Positions 23,383-32,255 of a DNA stretch of 64,000 nt are shown here, in pieces. The notes below the pieces were generated by a model. It was given only the letters and a program-made list of their open reading frames with translations, was not told the origin of the DNA and did not search any database. This DNA is from an uncultured Prevotellaceae bacterium (lineage in GTDB: Bacteria > Bacteroidota > Bacteroidia > Bacteroidales > Bacteroidaceae), in contig ONDM01000006.1 in assembly GCA_900316585.1 (NCBI GenBank), positions 243,578 to 307,577 on the forward strand. The letters run 5' to 3'. The position numbers and the translations under genes were made by a program. Position 1 is the first letter of the stretch, and each line of letters begins with the position of its first letter.

Positions 23383-24477
23383 TCAGAACCGGTATCCGAA
23401 GGCACCGTACACGGTCCAGTCGGAGGTATGTCCGTGGTTGTTTTCCTTACGGAAGCGGAAATGGTTGAAATGACTGTAGAACCTTACATAGTAACGCTGC
23501 CACTGGTAGCTGGCCGACAAGCGCATGTCGGCATTAAGGTCGATGCGGTTGGTATAGCTATGTGATTCTGAGGGTACCAGAATGAAAGGTTTGTCCCCAT
23601 CTTCGAGGATTTGCACCTCATAGGAGTAGGTCTTGAGGCGGTTTTTGAGTGTAACCATCGGTACCACCATGGCATTCACCAACCATCCAGGTGCCGGTAC
23701 CCAGTTATAAGCATAACCCGCACCGATGCTGGCTTGTGTGAATTTGAGTCTTCCCACACCATTCATGATTGAAATCAGCGTGTAGTTCTCCTCGTCCTCA
23801 TAGGCCACACGGGAAGTGTAGAACATGGTACCAGCTACAACGGAACCGGCAGAGCGAAGCTGTCTGGCCGACTGGTCATAGGCAGCTGCATAGGAGAAGT
23901 GCTTTCTATTGAACAAATAGTAGGCATCCAGGAACAGGGACCGGATGTTGAGCGGAGCTTCTGTCTCCCAAACCATCTCTTCGTAATATTCCCCATCGCC
24001 GAAGTCGCCTTTCACACGTATTTTAGGAGTGTTCGATTTATATTCCTTCATGCGCAAGTTCACACCGTAGTTGCCACCAGCAGCACCCAGGGAGAGGGCG
24101 TTGATGTCTCCTCCTCCCACGATGGCCCTGGACAGGCTCAGTCCATAGCCTCGGTAGCCTATCCATGCGCCCACACTCAGGGTTGGACCGCTGTGCGTCT
24201 TAGCTCCCCAGTAATCTATACCTTCAATCTTCTGGTCCTTAGACACCAGGTCCAGGAAGGAGTTGTTCATGTCTGCGCGCAGTTCCACGGCCCATGCCTT
24301 TTTGGGAATGCTGATGTACTGTGGGTCTTTGCCCCTTACGGCGGAGGAGTCTATCCAAGTCTTCAATCCCCTTACCATTTTATAAGGCCAGGAGTGCTTT
24401 TTGGTATCCTGACTCTGTGCCTGCGCTGCCCACGGGAGGAAGAACAGGCTTATCATAAATAGCCATTTTATCTTCAT
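23383..24477 (-). CDS. DUF4421-type outer-membrane beta-barrel protein
   Basis: A 364-residue protein with a signal peptide (MKIKWLFMISLFFLPWAAQAQ). The remainder alternates short hydrophobic and polar segments ending in an aromatic residue (VYGAFGYRF at the C-terminus), as in outer-membrane barrels. The pattern matches the DUF4421 family common in Bacteroidales, function unknown. An upstream in-frame ATG (24510) lies beyond the -7 box, so the start at 24477 is used. Single gene with own promoter and terminator. Confidence 0.72.
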   Translation of the reverse strand: MKIKWLFMISLFFLPWAAQAQSQDTKKHSWPYKMVRGLKTWIDSSAVRGKDPQYISIPKKAWAVELRADMNNSFLDLVSKDQKIEGIDYWGAKTHSGPTLSVGAWIGYRGYGLSLSRAIVGGGDINALSLGAAGGNYGVNLRMKEYKSNTPKIRVKGDFGDGEYYEEMVWETEAPLNIRSLFLDAYYLFNRKHFSYAAAYDQSARQLRSAGSVVAGTMFYTSRVAYEDEENYTLISIMNGVGRLKFTQASIGAGYAYNWVPAPGWLVNAMVVPMVTLKNRLKTYSYEVQILEDGDKPFILVPSESHSYTNRIDLNADMRLSASYQWQRYYVRFYSHFNHFRFRKENNHGHTSDWTVYGAFGYRF

Positions 24478-24484
24478 ACTTCGG

Positions 24485-24515
24485 CAAAGATAGTTAATCT
24501 CTATCTTCAAACCAA
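24485..24515 (-). promoter_or_regulatory. Promoter of the DUF4421 gene
   Basis: TTG (complement of 24513-24515), 20-nt spacer, TATCTTTG (complement of 24485-24492). Only 7 nt separate the box from the ATG, implying a very short or absent leader. Confidence 0.7.
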
Positions 24516-24520
24516 GAAAA

Positions 24521-24552
24521 AATCCGCCAATCGTTTTTAAGACTAGCGGATT
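24521..24552 (-). terminator. Terminator of the aldo/keto reductase gene
   Basis: Stem AATCCGC / GCGGATT with an 18-nt loop, followed on the minus strand by a T run. It lies 19 nt beyond the stop at 24572. Confidence 0.6.
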
Positions 24553-24571
24553 CTTGTTGATGATTAATCAT

Positions 24572-25969
24572 TTATGCTTCTCCGTCACGAATCAGGTCCA
24601 TGATACGGGACATCTGGTTAGGTATACGGATAGACTGTGGACATTTTGGAAGACATTCCTCACAGTCCATACATTCGCTGGCCCATTCACTCTTCTTCAG
24701 TGTCTCGCCATAGCCCTTCAGGAAGTCGGTAAGGCGGGTCTTGTATTCCGGAGTGCCCTTCTCAGGGAAGGTCTTGTTGTTGATGGCAGCATTGTAGAAG
24801 GCAAAGTTTCCAGGGATGTTCACACCGTATGGACAAGGCATACAGTATTTACAGTCAGTACATGGAATGACAGGCATGCCCGACATACCATCGGCTATCT
24901 TCTCCAGCAAGTCATTCTCACTGCTTGTACAAGGATCCAGTGGGGAGAATGTCTCCACGTTCTCAATCAGCGCTTCCATGGTGGTCATACCAGAAAGCGT
25001 GGTCAGTACGTTGTTGTGTGAAGCCACCCAACGTAAGGCCCAGTTTGCATCGGTTGCGTTTGGACGGACTGCCTTGAGCTGCTTGCTGTATTCCTCTGGA
25101 ATCTTAGCCAGACGGCCACCCAACAGTGGTTCCATGACTACGCACTGGATACCAGCCTTCTCAAGCTTGTTATACAGATACTCAGCATCGGCATCTCGTT
25201 TCCAGCCTCCAGTGGTCAGAGAAGCATGACGCCAGTCGATGTAGTTCATCTCAATCTGAACGAAGGAGAACTTGTATTTGTCGTTGTTGTCCACCAGCCA
25301 GTCGAATACTTTCACATCTCCATGGTAGCTGAAGCCCAAGTTGCGGATGATGCCTTTGTCACGCTGCTCGCAGAGCCAGTCCAGCAAGCCATTGTCCAGG
25401 TAACGCTCTTTCAGGTTGTCCATACCAGAAGCACCTACATGGTGCATCAGGTAGTAGTCTATATAGTCCACCTGCAGTTTTTGCAGGGAAGTCTGGAATG
25501 ATTTCTTTCCAAATTCAAGGGAACGGTCTCCGGTATCAGAAAGCTTGGTGGCGATGAAGAACGACTCACGAGGGTGACGTTTCAAGGCTATACCTGTAGC
25601 TATCTCCGACTGTCCGCCTCCGTAGATAGGAGCGGTGTCAAAATAATTAATGCCATGAGCCAGCGCATAGTCAACCTGCTTGTTCACCATTTCCTGGTCA
25701 ATCTCCCCACGTCGGCCGGAGCCGGGTTTCTGAGGCAGACGCATCATGCCATATCCCAACAGGGAAACCTTGTCTTGAGTTACACGGTTGATACGGTAGG
25801 TCATGGAACCTGGGTTGCTCTGTACGTAAGAAGGATTCACCTTGGAGTCGCAGGAGTTTGCAAAAGCTGTGAGGGGACCCATGCCCAACAGTGCAGCAGC
25901 TGATGCAGAAGATGCGCCCAAACGTTTCAGGAATTCTCTTCTGGACAGTTTTTTCTTCTCGTTTTCCAT
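24572..25969 (-). CDS. Aldo/keto reductase with twin-arginine signal and 4Fe-4S ferredoxin domain
   Basis: A 465-residue protein. The N-terminus SRREFLKRLGASSASAAALLG has a twin-arginine motif (R10, R11) ahead of a hydrophobic stretch, suggesting folded export. The AKR barrel follows, with Y116 in DTAPIYGGGQSE, K142 in ATKLSD and H176 in YLMHHVG. The C-terminal part carries two cysteine clusters, CTDCKYCMPCPYGVNIP (~370-386) and CMDCEECLPKCPQSIRIP (~433-450), typical of a two-cluster 4Fe-4S ferredoxin domain. Such AKR-ferredoxin proteins are probably envelope oxidoreductases; the electron partner is unknown. Promoter box at 26018. Confidence 0.9.
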   Translation of the reverse strand: MENEKKKLSRREFLKRLGASSASAAALLGMGPLTAFANSCDSKVNPSYVQSNPGSMTYRINRVTQDKVSLLGYGMMRLPQKPGSGRRGEIDQEMVNKQVDYALAHGINYFDTAPIYGGGQSEIATGIALKRHPRESFFIATKLSDTGDRSLEFGKKSFQTSLQKLQVDYIDYYLMHHVGASGMDNLKERYLDNGLLDWLCEQRDKGIIRNLGFSYHGDVKVFDWLVDNNDKYKFSFVQIEMNYIDWRHASLTTGGWKRDADAEYLYNKLEKAGIQCVVMEPLLGGRLAKIPEEYSKQLKAVRPNATDANWALRWVASHNNVLTTLSGMTTMEALIENVETFSPLDPCTSSENDLLEKIADGMSGMPVIPCTDCKYCMPCPYGVNIPGNFAFYNAAINNKTFPEKGTPEYKTRLTDFLKGYGETLKKSEWASECMDCEECLPKCPQSIRIPNQMSRIMDLIRDGEA

Positions 25970-26017
25970 ATAATGTAGAATTTAAGATTGACGAATAATC
26001 AGTTTTATACTCTGTTG

Positions 26018-26025
26018 CAAATATA
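26018..26025 (-). promoter_or_regulatory. -7 box of the aldo/keto reductase gene
   Basis: TATATTTG followed by GC on the minus strand, about 48 nt upstream of the ATG. The expected -33 region falls inside the terminator hairpin of the upstream gpx gene. Confidence 0.5.
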
Positions 26026-26028
26026 ATA

Positions 26029-26067
26029 AAAAAGCATCCAAGTCAGCGTGAAGATGGATGCTTTTTT
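26029..26067 (-). terminator. Terminator of the glutathione peroxidase gene
   Basis: A 12-bp stem (AAAAAGCATCCA / TGGATGCTTTTT) with T runs on both strands, 12 nt past the stop codon. Confidence 0.85.
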
Positions 26068-26079
26068 ATAAGGAATTTC

Positions 26080-26685
26080 TTATTTCAGGGCAGCTACAAC
26101 TGCTTGCTCCACCTTAATCATGTCTTCTGTAGGCTCAAAGCGTGCTATCACCTTCCCCTCGCGGTCTACCAGGAATTTGGTGAAGTTCCACTTGATATCG
26201 GACTTGCTGGCATAGTCAGGATCTCTTCTCTTCATCATGTCGACCATGAATTGAGCAGTCTGTCCTTCGCCAAAGCCCTTAAAACCTTGCTGGCTCTTCA
26301 GGAAGGTGAAGATAGGATCCTCGTTCTCTCCGTTCACATCGATTTTCTGGAATTGAGGGAACTGGGTATTGTAATTGCCTGTGCAGAATTCATGAATTTC
26401 CTCATAGGTACCTGGTGCCTGCTCTCCAAACTGGTTGCATGGGAAATCCAGGACTTCGAATCCCTGGTCACGGTATTTCTCATAGATGTTTTCCAGTTCA
26501 GTATATTGAGGGGTAAAACCACATTTGGTTGCAGTGTTCACAACCAAAAGCACTTTGCCCTTGAAATCATTCATGGAAATTTCTTCCTCATTAGCGTCTA
26601 GTGCAGTATAGCCATAGAAATTGTCTTGTGCGTTCACATTCAAAGCTGCGAGAGCAACCATGAAAAGCATAAAAATCTTCTTCAT
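26080..26685 (-). CDS. Glutathione peroxidase-family protein
   Basis: A 201-residue thiol peroxidase. The N-terminus is a signal peptide (MKKIFMLFMVALAALNVNAQ), so it is probably periplasmic. Family motifs: VVNTATKCGFTPQY with peroxidatic C55 (Cys, not selenocysteine), VLDFPCNQFGEQAPG and IKWNFTKFLVDREG, giving the Cys-Gln-Trp-Asn set. Bacterial members usually use thioredoxin as reductant. It detoxifies hydroperoxides, consistent with a stress role next to the other redox genes. Single gene. Confidence 0.92.
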   Translation of the reverse strand: MKKIFMLFMVALAALNVNAQDNFYGYTALDANEEEISMNDFKGKVLLVVNTATKCGFTPQYTELENIYEKYRDQGFEVLDFPCNQFGEQAPGTYEEIHEFCTGNYNTQFPQFQKIDVNGENEDPIFTFLKSQQGFKGFGEGQTAQFMVDMMKRRDPDYASKSDIKWNFTKFLVDREGKVIARFEPTEDMIKVEQAVVAALK

Positions 26686-26856
26686 CTCTTTGTTGTTTTA
26701 ATTATTTGTATTTCAGGTGGCAAGTATAATGAATTTATAGCAATCCATCCTATTTCGGGTGAAAATTATGAAAAATAAACAGTATATCAACAGGTTTTAG
26801 CGAATAGTATGAATATAGATTTTGGTGGTTTTATTTCCTATTCCATTTTAATTATC

Positions 26857-26864
26857 TATATTTG
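26857..26864 (+). promoter_or_regulatory. -7 box of the FVFGSN-domain gene
   Basis: TATATTTG followed by CA, 26 nt ahead of the ATG; no clear -33 element. Confidence 0.45.
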
Positions 26865-26890
26865 CAAGCGTAAACAAGTCTAAACCTAAA

Positions 26891-27730
26891 ATGGATAAAA
26901 CACTATTTGATCATTCGGCCTATTTGTTGGCGGTTCAAGATGAAGAGTCGCCCTACTGTGGGGCGGATTATGTATTTGACTGGGAAGACAAGCATGTCTA
27001 TGTACCAGTCCTGAAAGATGAATTTTGGCATCAACCTCCTACAGGGGGGCAGCCGGTCTACATATTGGTAGATGAAAATGGGGATGCTGAATGGTACACC
27101 GATGAATTGTTCAGCCTGACCGACAAGGCACAGACAGAGCCTGCAGATTTTACGGAAGGGGAGACTCCAGAATCTAAGGCTCAGGAAGAAGAGGATGAAG
27201 ATGACCCTTATGTGGTTTACCAGAGTTACCACAATGAGGTGAACAAGCAGCTTTTTTTCTCAGCGGGAGGTCGTGACGGTGAGTTCCCAGGAAAATTCAC
27301 TCCGACTCATGTGGAGGAATTAGAGGATAATCAGATTTTTGTGTTTGGAAGCAACAAGGACGGTGAGCATGAAAGTGGTACTGCCAACAGAGCATTTGCC
27401 ACCTTTGGTGCTGAATGGGGAGTAGGAGAAGGGCTGACAGGAAAATGCTATGCCATTCCTACCAAGGACGGTCTGCTGACCATGGCAGCTGCAGTAAAAC
27501 GGTTCATAGACTTTGCCGCAGAGCATCCGGATCTGGAATTCCTGGTTACACCCCTAGGCTGCGGGACTGCAGGGCATAATCCTTTGATGATAGCTCCTAT
27601 GTTTCAAGATGCCGTAGTTCTTCCCAATGTAAGGCTTCCGAGAATTTTTTGGGAGTATTTCTGGATTGTAAATGATGCCGGTCCCAAGGAATTCCAGAAG
27701 AGTGAAGACTGGGAGAAATGGGAAAAGTAA
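26891..27730 (+). CDS. Protein with phage-type FVFGSN domain (A1S_2505-like)
   Basis: A 279-residue cytoplasmic protein. The N-terminal ~80 residues have no recognised match. An acidic linker (residues ~83-106, many Glu/Asp) separates them from the C-terminal domain, residues ~145-255. This domain has FVFGSNKDGEHESGTANRAF (151-170), GEGLTGKCYAIPTKDG (179-194) and LEFLVTPLGCGTAGHNP (215-231). Those motifs match a domain common in phages and bacteria (A1S_2505-like non-structural protein), whose layout resembles macrodomains; an ADP-ribose-type ligand is plausible but not shown. The 51-residue membrane protein follows by 43 nt. Confidence 0.6.
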   Translation: MDKTLFDHSAYLLAVQDEESPYCGADYVFDWEDKHVYVPVLKDEFWHQPPTGGQPVYILVDENGDAEWYTDELFSLTDKAQTEPADFTEGETPESKAQEEEDEDDPYVVYQSYHNEVNKQLFFSAGGRDGEFPGKFTPTHVEELEDNQIFVFGSNKDGEHESGTANRAFATFGAEWGVGEGLTGKCYAIPTKDGLLTMAAAVKRFIDFAAEHPDLEFLVTPLGCGTAGHNPLMIAPMFQDAVVLPNVRLPRIFWEYFWIVNDAGPKEFQKSEDWEKWEK

Positions 27731-27773
27731 CACTTTAGGTAGAAGAACCTACTAAACTTTAAATAAAATACTT

Positions 27774-27929
27774 ATGAGTTACGGTATTCTTGTACAAATC
27801 ATTCTAGCATTTTGCTGCTATTATGTAGCCAAGAGAAATGGACGCAATCCTTGGTTGGCTTTGATTCTAGGATTACTCTTCAGTTTGGTTACATTAATCG
27901 TCTATGTTATTATCGGAAAGAAGAAGTGA
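27774..27929 (+). CDS. Small membrane protein, 51 residues
   Basis: A complete frame, MSYGILVQ...IIGKKK, with two hydrophobic segments (residues ~4-19 and ~27-47) separated by a basic loop (AKRNGRNPW) and a lysine-rich C-terminus, so both ends probably face the same side. No family recognised. It is co-directional with its neighbours (43 nt after the FVFGSN gene, 55 nt before the next gene). Too short for routine gene callers, but the composition and spacing look real. Confidence 0.55.
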   Translation: MSYGILVQIILAFCCYYVAKRNGRNPWLALILGLLFSLVTLIVYVIIGKKK

Positions 27930-27984
27930 ATTTTAAAAAGGTAAGGGGAAGTTCAGTAGGACTTCCCTTTTATATATAGTAACT

Positions 27985-28470
27985 ATGTTCAAGATTAGCA
28001 AAAGAATCATACGTGCAGGAGAAATTCTGGAGATAAGCTGGGATTGTAATTCCTGTGATTCCCAGGAACTCCTTATTCAGACAGGTGCCAAGAAATCTGT
28101 TCTTCCGGTGGAAACCTCAGGGACCAAGAAAATCAAGTTGACTGCTCCCGGAGAGAAAACTGTCATCAGTCTCCGCACCGTGAAGAATGGAAAGGAGCAT
28201 GTCAGTTCTAAACGGGTGTGGGTCAGAGCAGCTAAGCAACAGTATGATGAGTTTGAGTATGTAGATGATTCTATATGGAACCGAGTGAAGGAATTCTTCC
28301 GTAAGCTGAAGTTGAGATGGAACATGTTTTCACCAGAACGCCAGCGCTTGTATATCGTCCTGACGGTACTAGCAGTCCATTTGCTTCTTCAGCCTTATTA
28401 CCCATCTTTCTCATTGCTGTTTATCTATGGCCTTATAGCCTATCTTATTTACAAGGTGTACAAAATGTAA
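27985..28470 (+). CDS. Hypothetical membrane-anchored protein
   Basis: A 161-residue protein of unknown family. Residues 1-85 look like a soluble beta-sandwich (SKRIIRAGEILEISWDCNSC... LTAPGEKTVISLRTVKNG), similar in feel to an Ig-like fold. Residues ~100-116 are strongly basic, and two membrane segments follow (~122-138 and ~143-158). It probably sits in the inner membrane. It precedes the esterase gene by 11 nt, so they may share a transcript. Confidence 0.55.
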   Translation: MFKISKRIIRAGEILEISWDCNSCDSQELLIQTGAKKSVLPVETSGTKKIKLTAPGEKTVISLRTVKNGKEHVSSKRVWVRAAKQQYDEFEYVDDSIWNRVKEFFRKLKLRWNMFSPERQRLYIVLTVLAVHLLLQPYYPSFSLLFIYGLIAYLIYKVYKM

Positions 28471-28481
28471 AATTAAATATT

Positions 28482-29612
28482 ATGAAATTAAAAACCGTTC
28501 TTTTCTTTGTTTTACTAATAGGTACAACTGTTCCTGCCATGGCTCAGTGGCAGCGTACTCCAACCCCTAACGACACACTTCAACCTATCCGCAGACTGGC
28601 AGATGGCAGTGTGGTGTTCAGTATTTATGCCCCCAAAGCCCGTACTGTGAGCCTTGCGGGTGATGGTGACCTGGTGCCTTTCATGGGTGACAATAAGCCC
28701 GTAGTCACTGAAAATCCAAATGGTGTGTGGAATATCACGGTTAAGGATGTGAAGGATGGGGTGTATCGGTATCATTTTGTTGTGGACGGTGTGAATGTCT
28801 ATGACCCTAAGGGCGAACTCGCATCGGAAACATCGGCATTGGCACACATCGATAATGGAGATGCGTTTTTCTCCATGAAGGATGTTCCTCACGGAGCTAT
28901 CAGCCAGCGCTACTATTATAGCAAGCCTCTGAAGACATACCGGAGAATGCATGTATGGACTCCAGCTGGTTATGAAACATCCAAGAAGAAACTTCCAGTG
29001 CTTTACTTGGTTCATGGTGGTGGTGACACGGATAATGCATGGCCGACTGTGGGCTGTGCCGGTCTTATTTTAGACAACTTGCTGGCTGAGGGAAAGATTG
29101 TACCTATGATAGTGGCCATGCCAAATGGAAACATCAGGGCACAGAAACGTGACATGAGCGACCTGATGCAGAACTTCACCGATGACATGATGCAGAGTAT
29201 TATTCCATTTGTGGAAAGTAATTACCGTGTCTTGACCGATAAAGATCACCGTGCCATGGCTGGCCTTTCCATGGGTGGTATCCAGACCTTGGAATGTACG
29301 TTGGCCAACTATGAGAAATTCGGCTATGTCTTTGCATTGAGCAGTGGCTTTAATCCGAACCTGGACTATGAAGAGGTGGCAAAGCAGCTACATCTGAAAG
29401 AAAATGCGGATAAAATCAATAAGACTTTCCGGATTTTTGCCCATACTCAGGGTGGCCCTACCGACATTACTCATATCAGCGGTGAGAAGACCAATAAGAT
29501 TTTCGACAAGTATGGCATCAAGTATGAGTACAGTGAGCCATATCAGACAGGCCATAGCTGGTCTACATGGAGAAACAACCTGAAGGATTTGGCTCCGAGA
29601 TTATTCAAATAA
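28482..29612 (+). CDS. Exported CE1-like esterase with N-terminal E-set domain
   Basis: A 376-residue protein. The start is set at the ATG giving a clean signal peptide (MKLKTVLFFVLLIGTTVPAMA). Residues ~40-130 form an E-set/CBM48-like domain (VVFSIYAPKARTVSLAGD... GVYRYHFVVDG). The C-terminal alpha/beta hydrolase has LPVLYLVHGGGDTDNAW, the nucleophile S263 in MAGLSMGGIQT, and the His in TGHSWSTWRNNL. This architecture is that of feruloyl/acetyl esterases of family CE1 in Bacteroidales. It ends 11 nt before the GH89 gene. Confidence 0.85.
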   Translation: MKLKTVLFFVLLIGTTVPAMAQWQRTPTPNDTLQPIRRLADGSVVFSIYAPKARTVSLAGDGDLVPFMGDNKPVVTENPNGVWNITVKDVKDGVYRYHFVVDGVNVYDPKGELASETSALAHIDNGDAFFSMKDVPHGAISQRYYYSKPLKTYRRMHVWTPAGYETSKKKLPVLYLVHGGGDTDNAWPTVGCAGLILDNLLAEGKIVPMIVAMPNGNIRAQKRDMSDLMQNFTDDMMQSIIPFVESNYRVLTDKDHRAMAGLSMGGIQTLECTLANYEKFGYVFALSSGFNPNLDYEEVAKQLHLKENADKINKTFRIFAHTQGGPTDITHISGEKTNKIFDKYGIKYEYSEPYQTGHSWSTWRNNLKDLAPRLFK

Positions 29613-29623
29613 GCTTTGAATGT

Positions 29624-31819
29624 ATGAAAAAGATATTGTTCATTATCTTCATGGTGTGCTCATTACCTATGCATGCCAATACTGCCAAGGACGATTTGGC
29701 AGCCATTCAGGCGCTGGCAAAGCGTATCATTCCTGAGCAGGCTGGTCATTTCATCTTTAAAGTAACCAAAAGTCAGAAGGACCAGTTCCGGCTTGAATCC
29801 AAGGGGCAGAAAATTCAAATCAGTGGAAATAATGCAAATTCCATGGCAGTTGGATTGAACCACTATTTGAAGTACTATTGCAAGGTGGAAGTAGGATGGT
29901 TCAGTCATGACACCTTTACCATGCCTGCAAAGTTGCCGAAAGTAACTAGGCCTGTCACGGTGGATGCCCGCGTGAAGGACCGTTTCTTCCTGAATTATTG
30001 TACATTTGGCTATACCATGCCTTGGTGGCAGTGGGAAGAGTGGGAGCATTTCATAGATTGGATGGCACTGAATGGTGTGAATCTGCCTCTGGCGATTACA
30101 GGTCAGGAATCTATCTGGTATCAAGTATGGACGGAATTAGGCTTGTCTGATGAAGAAGTAAGGAATTATTTCACAGGTCCATCGCATCTGCCATGGCACA
30201 GAATGCTGAATATCGATTATTGGCAGGGACCTCTTCCGAAGTCATGGCTCGATGGCCAGCTGAAACTTCAGCAGAAGATAACTGCCCGTGAACGGGAATT
30301 GAACATGAAACCTGTGCTCCCTGCTTTTGCAGGACATGTTCCTTATGAACTGACTCGCATTTATCCTGATGCGAAAATCACGAAACTGGAGCCTTGGTCT
30401 GGCTATTCTGCAGACTATGCCTGCAGTTTCCTAGACCCTATGGACCCGCTTTTTGCCCAGGTTCAGCAGAAGTTCTTGGAGACAGAAAGAAAACTCTATG
30501 GTACGGATCATATTTATGGTATTGACCTATTTAATGAACTCATGCCACCTAGTTGGGAACCAGAATACTTAAGTCGTGTGAGCCGTCAGGTTTACGAAAC
30601 GTTGGAAGCTGTAGATCCGCAGGCAATCTGGCTTCAGATGACATGGCTTTTCTATAATGAACGTCAGTACTGGACCAATGACAAGGTGAAGCCCTATATT
30701 ACAAGCTATCCTGCAGAGCACTCTTTATTGTTGGATTATTATTGTGAGAGGATGGAAGTGTGGCAGCGAACCGAGAAATACTATGGTGTACCTTACATCT
30801 GGTGCTATCTGGGCAATTTCGGTGGTAATACCATGCTCATGGGCAATATCAGTGAAATTAATACGAGGATAGAAAATACGTTTGAAAACGGAGGAAAGAA
30901 CTTCCAGGGCATCGGCTCTACACTGGAAGGTTTTGACTGTAACCCTTTCATGTATGAGTATGTTTTTGAGAAAGCTTGGAATTTCGACTTGCATAAAGAC
31001 GTGACTGAATGGATGAACAGTCTTGCAGACCAACGTTTAGGACGGAGAGATGCAAAAGAACGTGCTGCATGGCAACTGATGAAAGACAGTGTATATACTG
31101 AAGTGGCTCGACCTGGACACAGTTCTCTGATAAGTATACGTCCAACCTTTGGGAAGTATAAGACTTATTATGCTAATCCACGTGTTCCTTATCAGAACAA
31201 GACTTTGTTGACCATTCTGGATAACATGCTTCAAGCGGACGGTAATACCCACAGCTACTCATTCGACATCACCAACGTAACCCGTCAGCTGCTGAGTAAT
31301 TATTTCCTGGATGTGTTCAAGAAATATGAAAAGGCTTATACGGAAAGGGATAGAGAGACAATGGGCAGCTTGGAAAAGGAAATGCTGGAAATCATTGATG
31401 ATGTAGACAGGATGATTTCTACCCAGAGTTATTTCCTGGTAGGTAAATGGATTAAAGATTCCCGTTCTTGGGGAGTCAATCAGGAGGAATCGGACTATTT
31501 TGAAAGCAATGCCCGTAATCTTATCACCACATGGAGCGACAAAGACATGTTGCTTAATGACTATGCCAGCAGGACTTGGGCTGGATTGACGAAAACCTTT
31601 TACGGAGTTCGTTGGAAAATGTTCTTTGATGCAGTCAATGCAGCGCTAGACAACGGTTCTGAATTTGGAGAGAAAGAGTTTGAAGCTTATAAGAATGTCA
31701 TTACCACCTATGAAAAGGCATGGTGGGAACAGCGGTTAGGAAACTTCACAGATGTTCCAGTAGGTGACAGCAAAGCCATAGCAAACGAGTTGTTCAGGAA
31801 ATATAAAGATAAGATATAG
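29624..31819 (+). CDS. GH89 alpha-N-acetylglucosaminidase
   Basis: A 731-residue exported enzyme (signal peptide MKKILFIIFMVCSLPMHA). It aligns along its length with human NAGLU: DWMALNGVNLPLAITGQE, FTGPSHLPWHRMLN, LPAFAGHVPYEL, then the catalytic acids E305 in FNELMPPSWEP and E435 in STLEGFDCNP. Family GH89 removes terminal alpha-linked GlcNAc, for example from mucin or glycosaminoglycan chains. A helical C-terminal domain closes the protein. It is paired with the CE1-like esterase, suggesting a host-glycan or mixed substrate, separate from the mannan locus. Confidence 0.93.
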   Translation: MKKILFIIFMVCSLPMHANTAKDDLAAIQALAKRIIPEQAGHFIFKVTKSQKDQFRLESKGQKIQISGNNANSMAVGLNHYLKYYCKVEVGWFSHDTFTMPAKLPKVTRPVTVDARVKDRFFLNYCTFGYTMPWWQWEEWEHFIDWMALNGVNLPLAITGQESIWYQVWTELGLSDEEVRNYFTGPSHLPWHRMLNIDYWQGPLPKSWLDGQLKLQQKITARERELNMKPVLPAFAGHVPYELTRIYPDAKITKLEPWSGYSADYACSFLDPMDPLFAQVQQKFLETERKLYGTDHIYGIDLFNELMPPSWEPEYLSRVSRQVYETLEAVDPQAIWLQMTWLFYNERQYWTNDKVKPYITSYPAEHSLLLDYYCERMEVWQRTEKYYGVPYIWCYLGNFGGNTMLMGNISEINTRIENTFENGGKNFQGIGSTLEGFDCNPFMYEYVFEKAWNFDLHKDVTEWMNSLADQRLGRRDAKERAAWQLMKDSVYTEVARPGHSSLISIRPTFGKYKTYYANPRVPYQNKTLLTILDNMLQADGNTHSYSFDITNVTRQLLSNYFLDVFKKYEKAYTERDRETMGSLEKEMLEIIDDVDRMISTQSYFLVGKWIKDSRSWGVNQEESDYFESNARNLITTWSDKDMLLNDYASRTWAGLTKTFYGVRWKMFFDAVNAALDNGSEFGEKEFEAYKNVITTYEKAWWEQRLGNFTDVPVGDSKAIANELFRKYKDKI

Positions 31820-31852
31820 AAAGAAAGGGGCAAATTTTGCCCCTTTCTTTCT
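31819..31852. terminator. Bidirectional terminator
   Basis: A long near-perfect palindrome (AGAAAGAAAGGGGC / GCCCCTTTCTTTCT) between the convergent GH89 and rhodanese genes. Confidence 0.85.
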
Positions 31853-32252
31853 ATTCTTTAGTAACGGGTTTTCCAGCAGCAGTCCAGCTCATGTAGCCCT
31901 TGTTCAGTTCCACCACTTTGTATCCTTCTTCTGCAAGAATCCTTGCAGCTTTCTTGCTACGGTTGCCACCTCTGCAATACAATGCGATGGTTTTGTCTTT
32001 CGGCAATTCCTGTAAGGCGATTTCTTTGAAACTGTCTTTGGTGACATCAATCAGGATTGCGCCAGCGATATGCCCTTCTGCAAATTCTTCACTACGTCTG
32101 ACGTCCAGCCTCACAACAGATGTGTCTGCAATGATTTCCTCAAATTCATCTACACCTACAGATTCAAATGGATAATCTGTAGACTGTGCACACCCGAAGA
32201 GTGAGCATAAAAAAGTAAACAATGACATGAATATTATTTTTTTCATTTTCAA
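31851..32252 (-). CDS. Rhodanese-like lipoprotein
   Basis: A 133-residue protein. The signal MKMKKIIFMSLFTFLCSLFGCA ends in a lipobox Cys. A single rhodanese domain follows: VVRLDVRRSEEFAEGHIAGA and the active-site loop CRGGNRSKKAA, where the Cys would carry the persulfide. The active-site loop is six residues, as in thiosulfate or polysulfide sulfurtransferases. Envelope-located single-domain rhodaneses may handle sulfur or cyanide; the partner is unknown. The stop codon overlaps the terminator stem. The tRNA-dihydrouridine synthase ends 4 nt upstream of its start codon, so they may be co-transcribed. Confidence 0.85.
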   Translation of the reverse strand: MKMKKIIFMSLFTFLCSLFGCAQSTDYPFESVGVDEFEEIIADTSVVRLDVRRSEEFAEGHIAGAILIDVTKDSFKEIALQELPKDKTIALYCRGGNRSKKAARILAEEGYKVVELNKGYMSWTAAGKPVTKE

Positions 32253-32255
32253 AAG

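Noticed and set aside
24572..25969. Proposal that the AKR-ferredoxin protein is a cytosolic sugar reductase
   Set aside because: The twin-arginine signal and the two 4Fe-4S cysteine clusters point to an exported electron-transfer enzyme instead.
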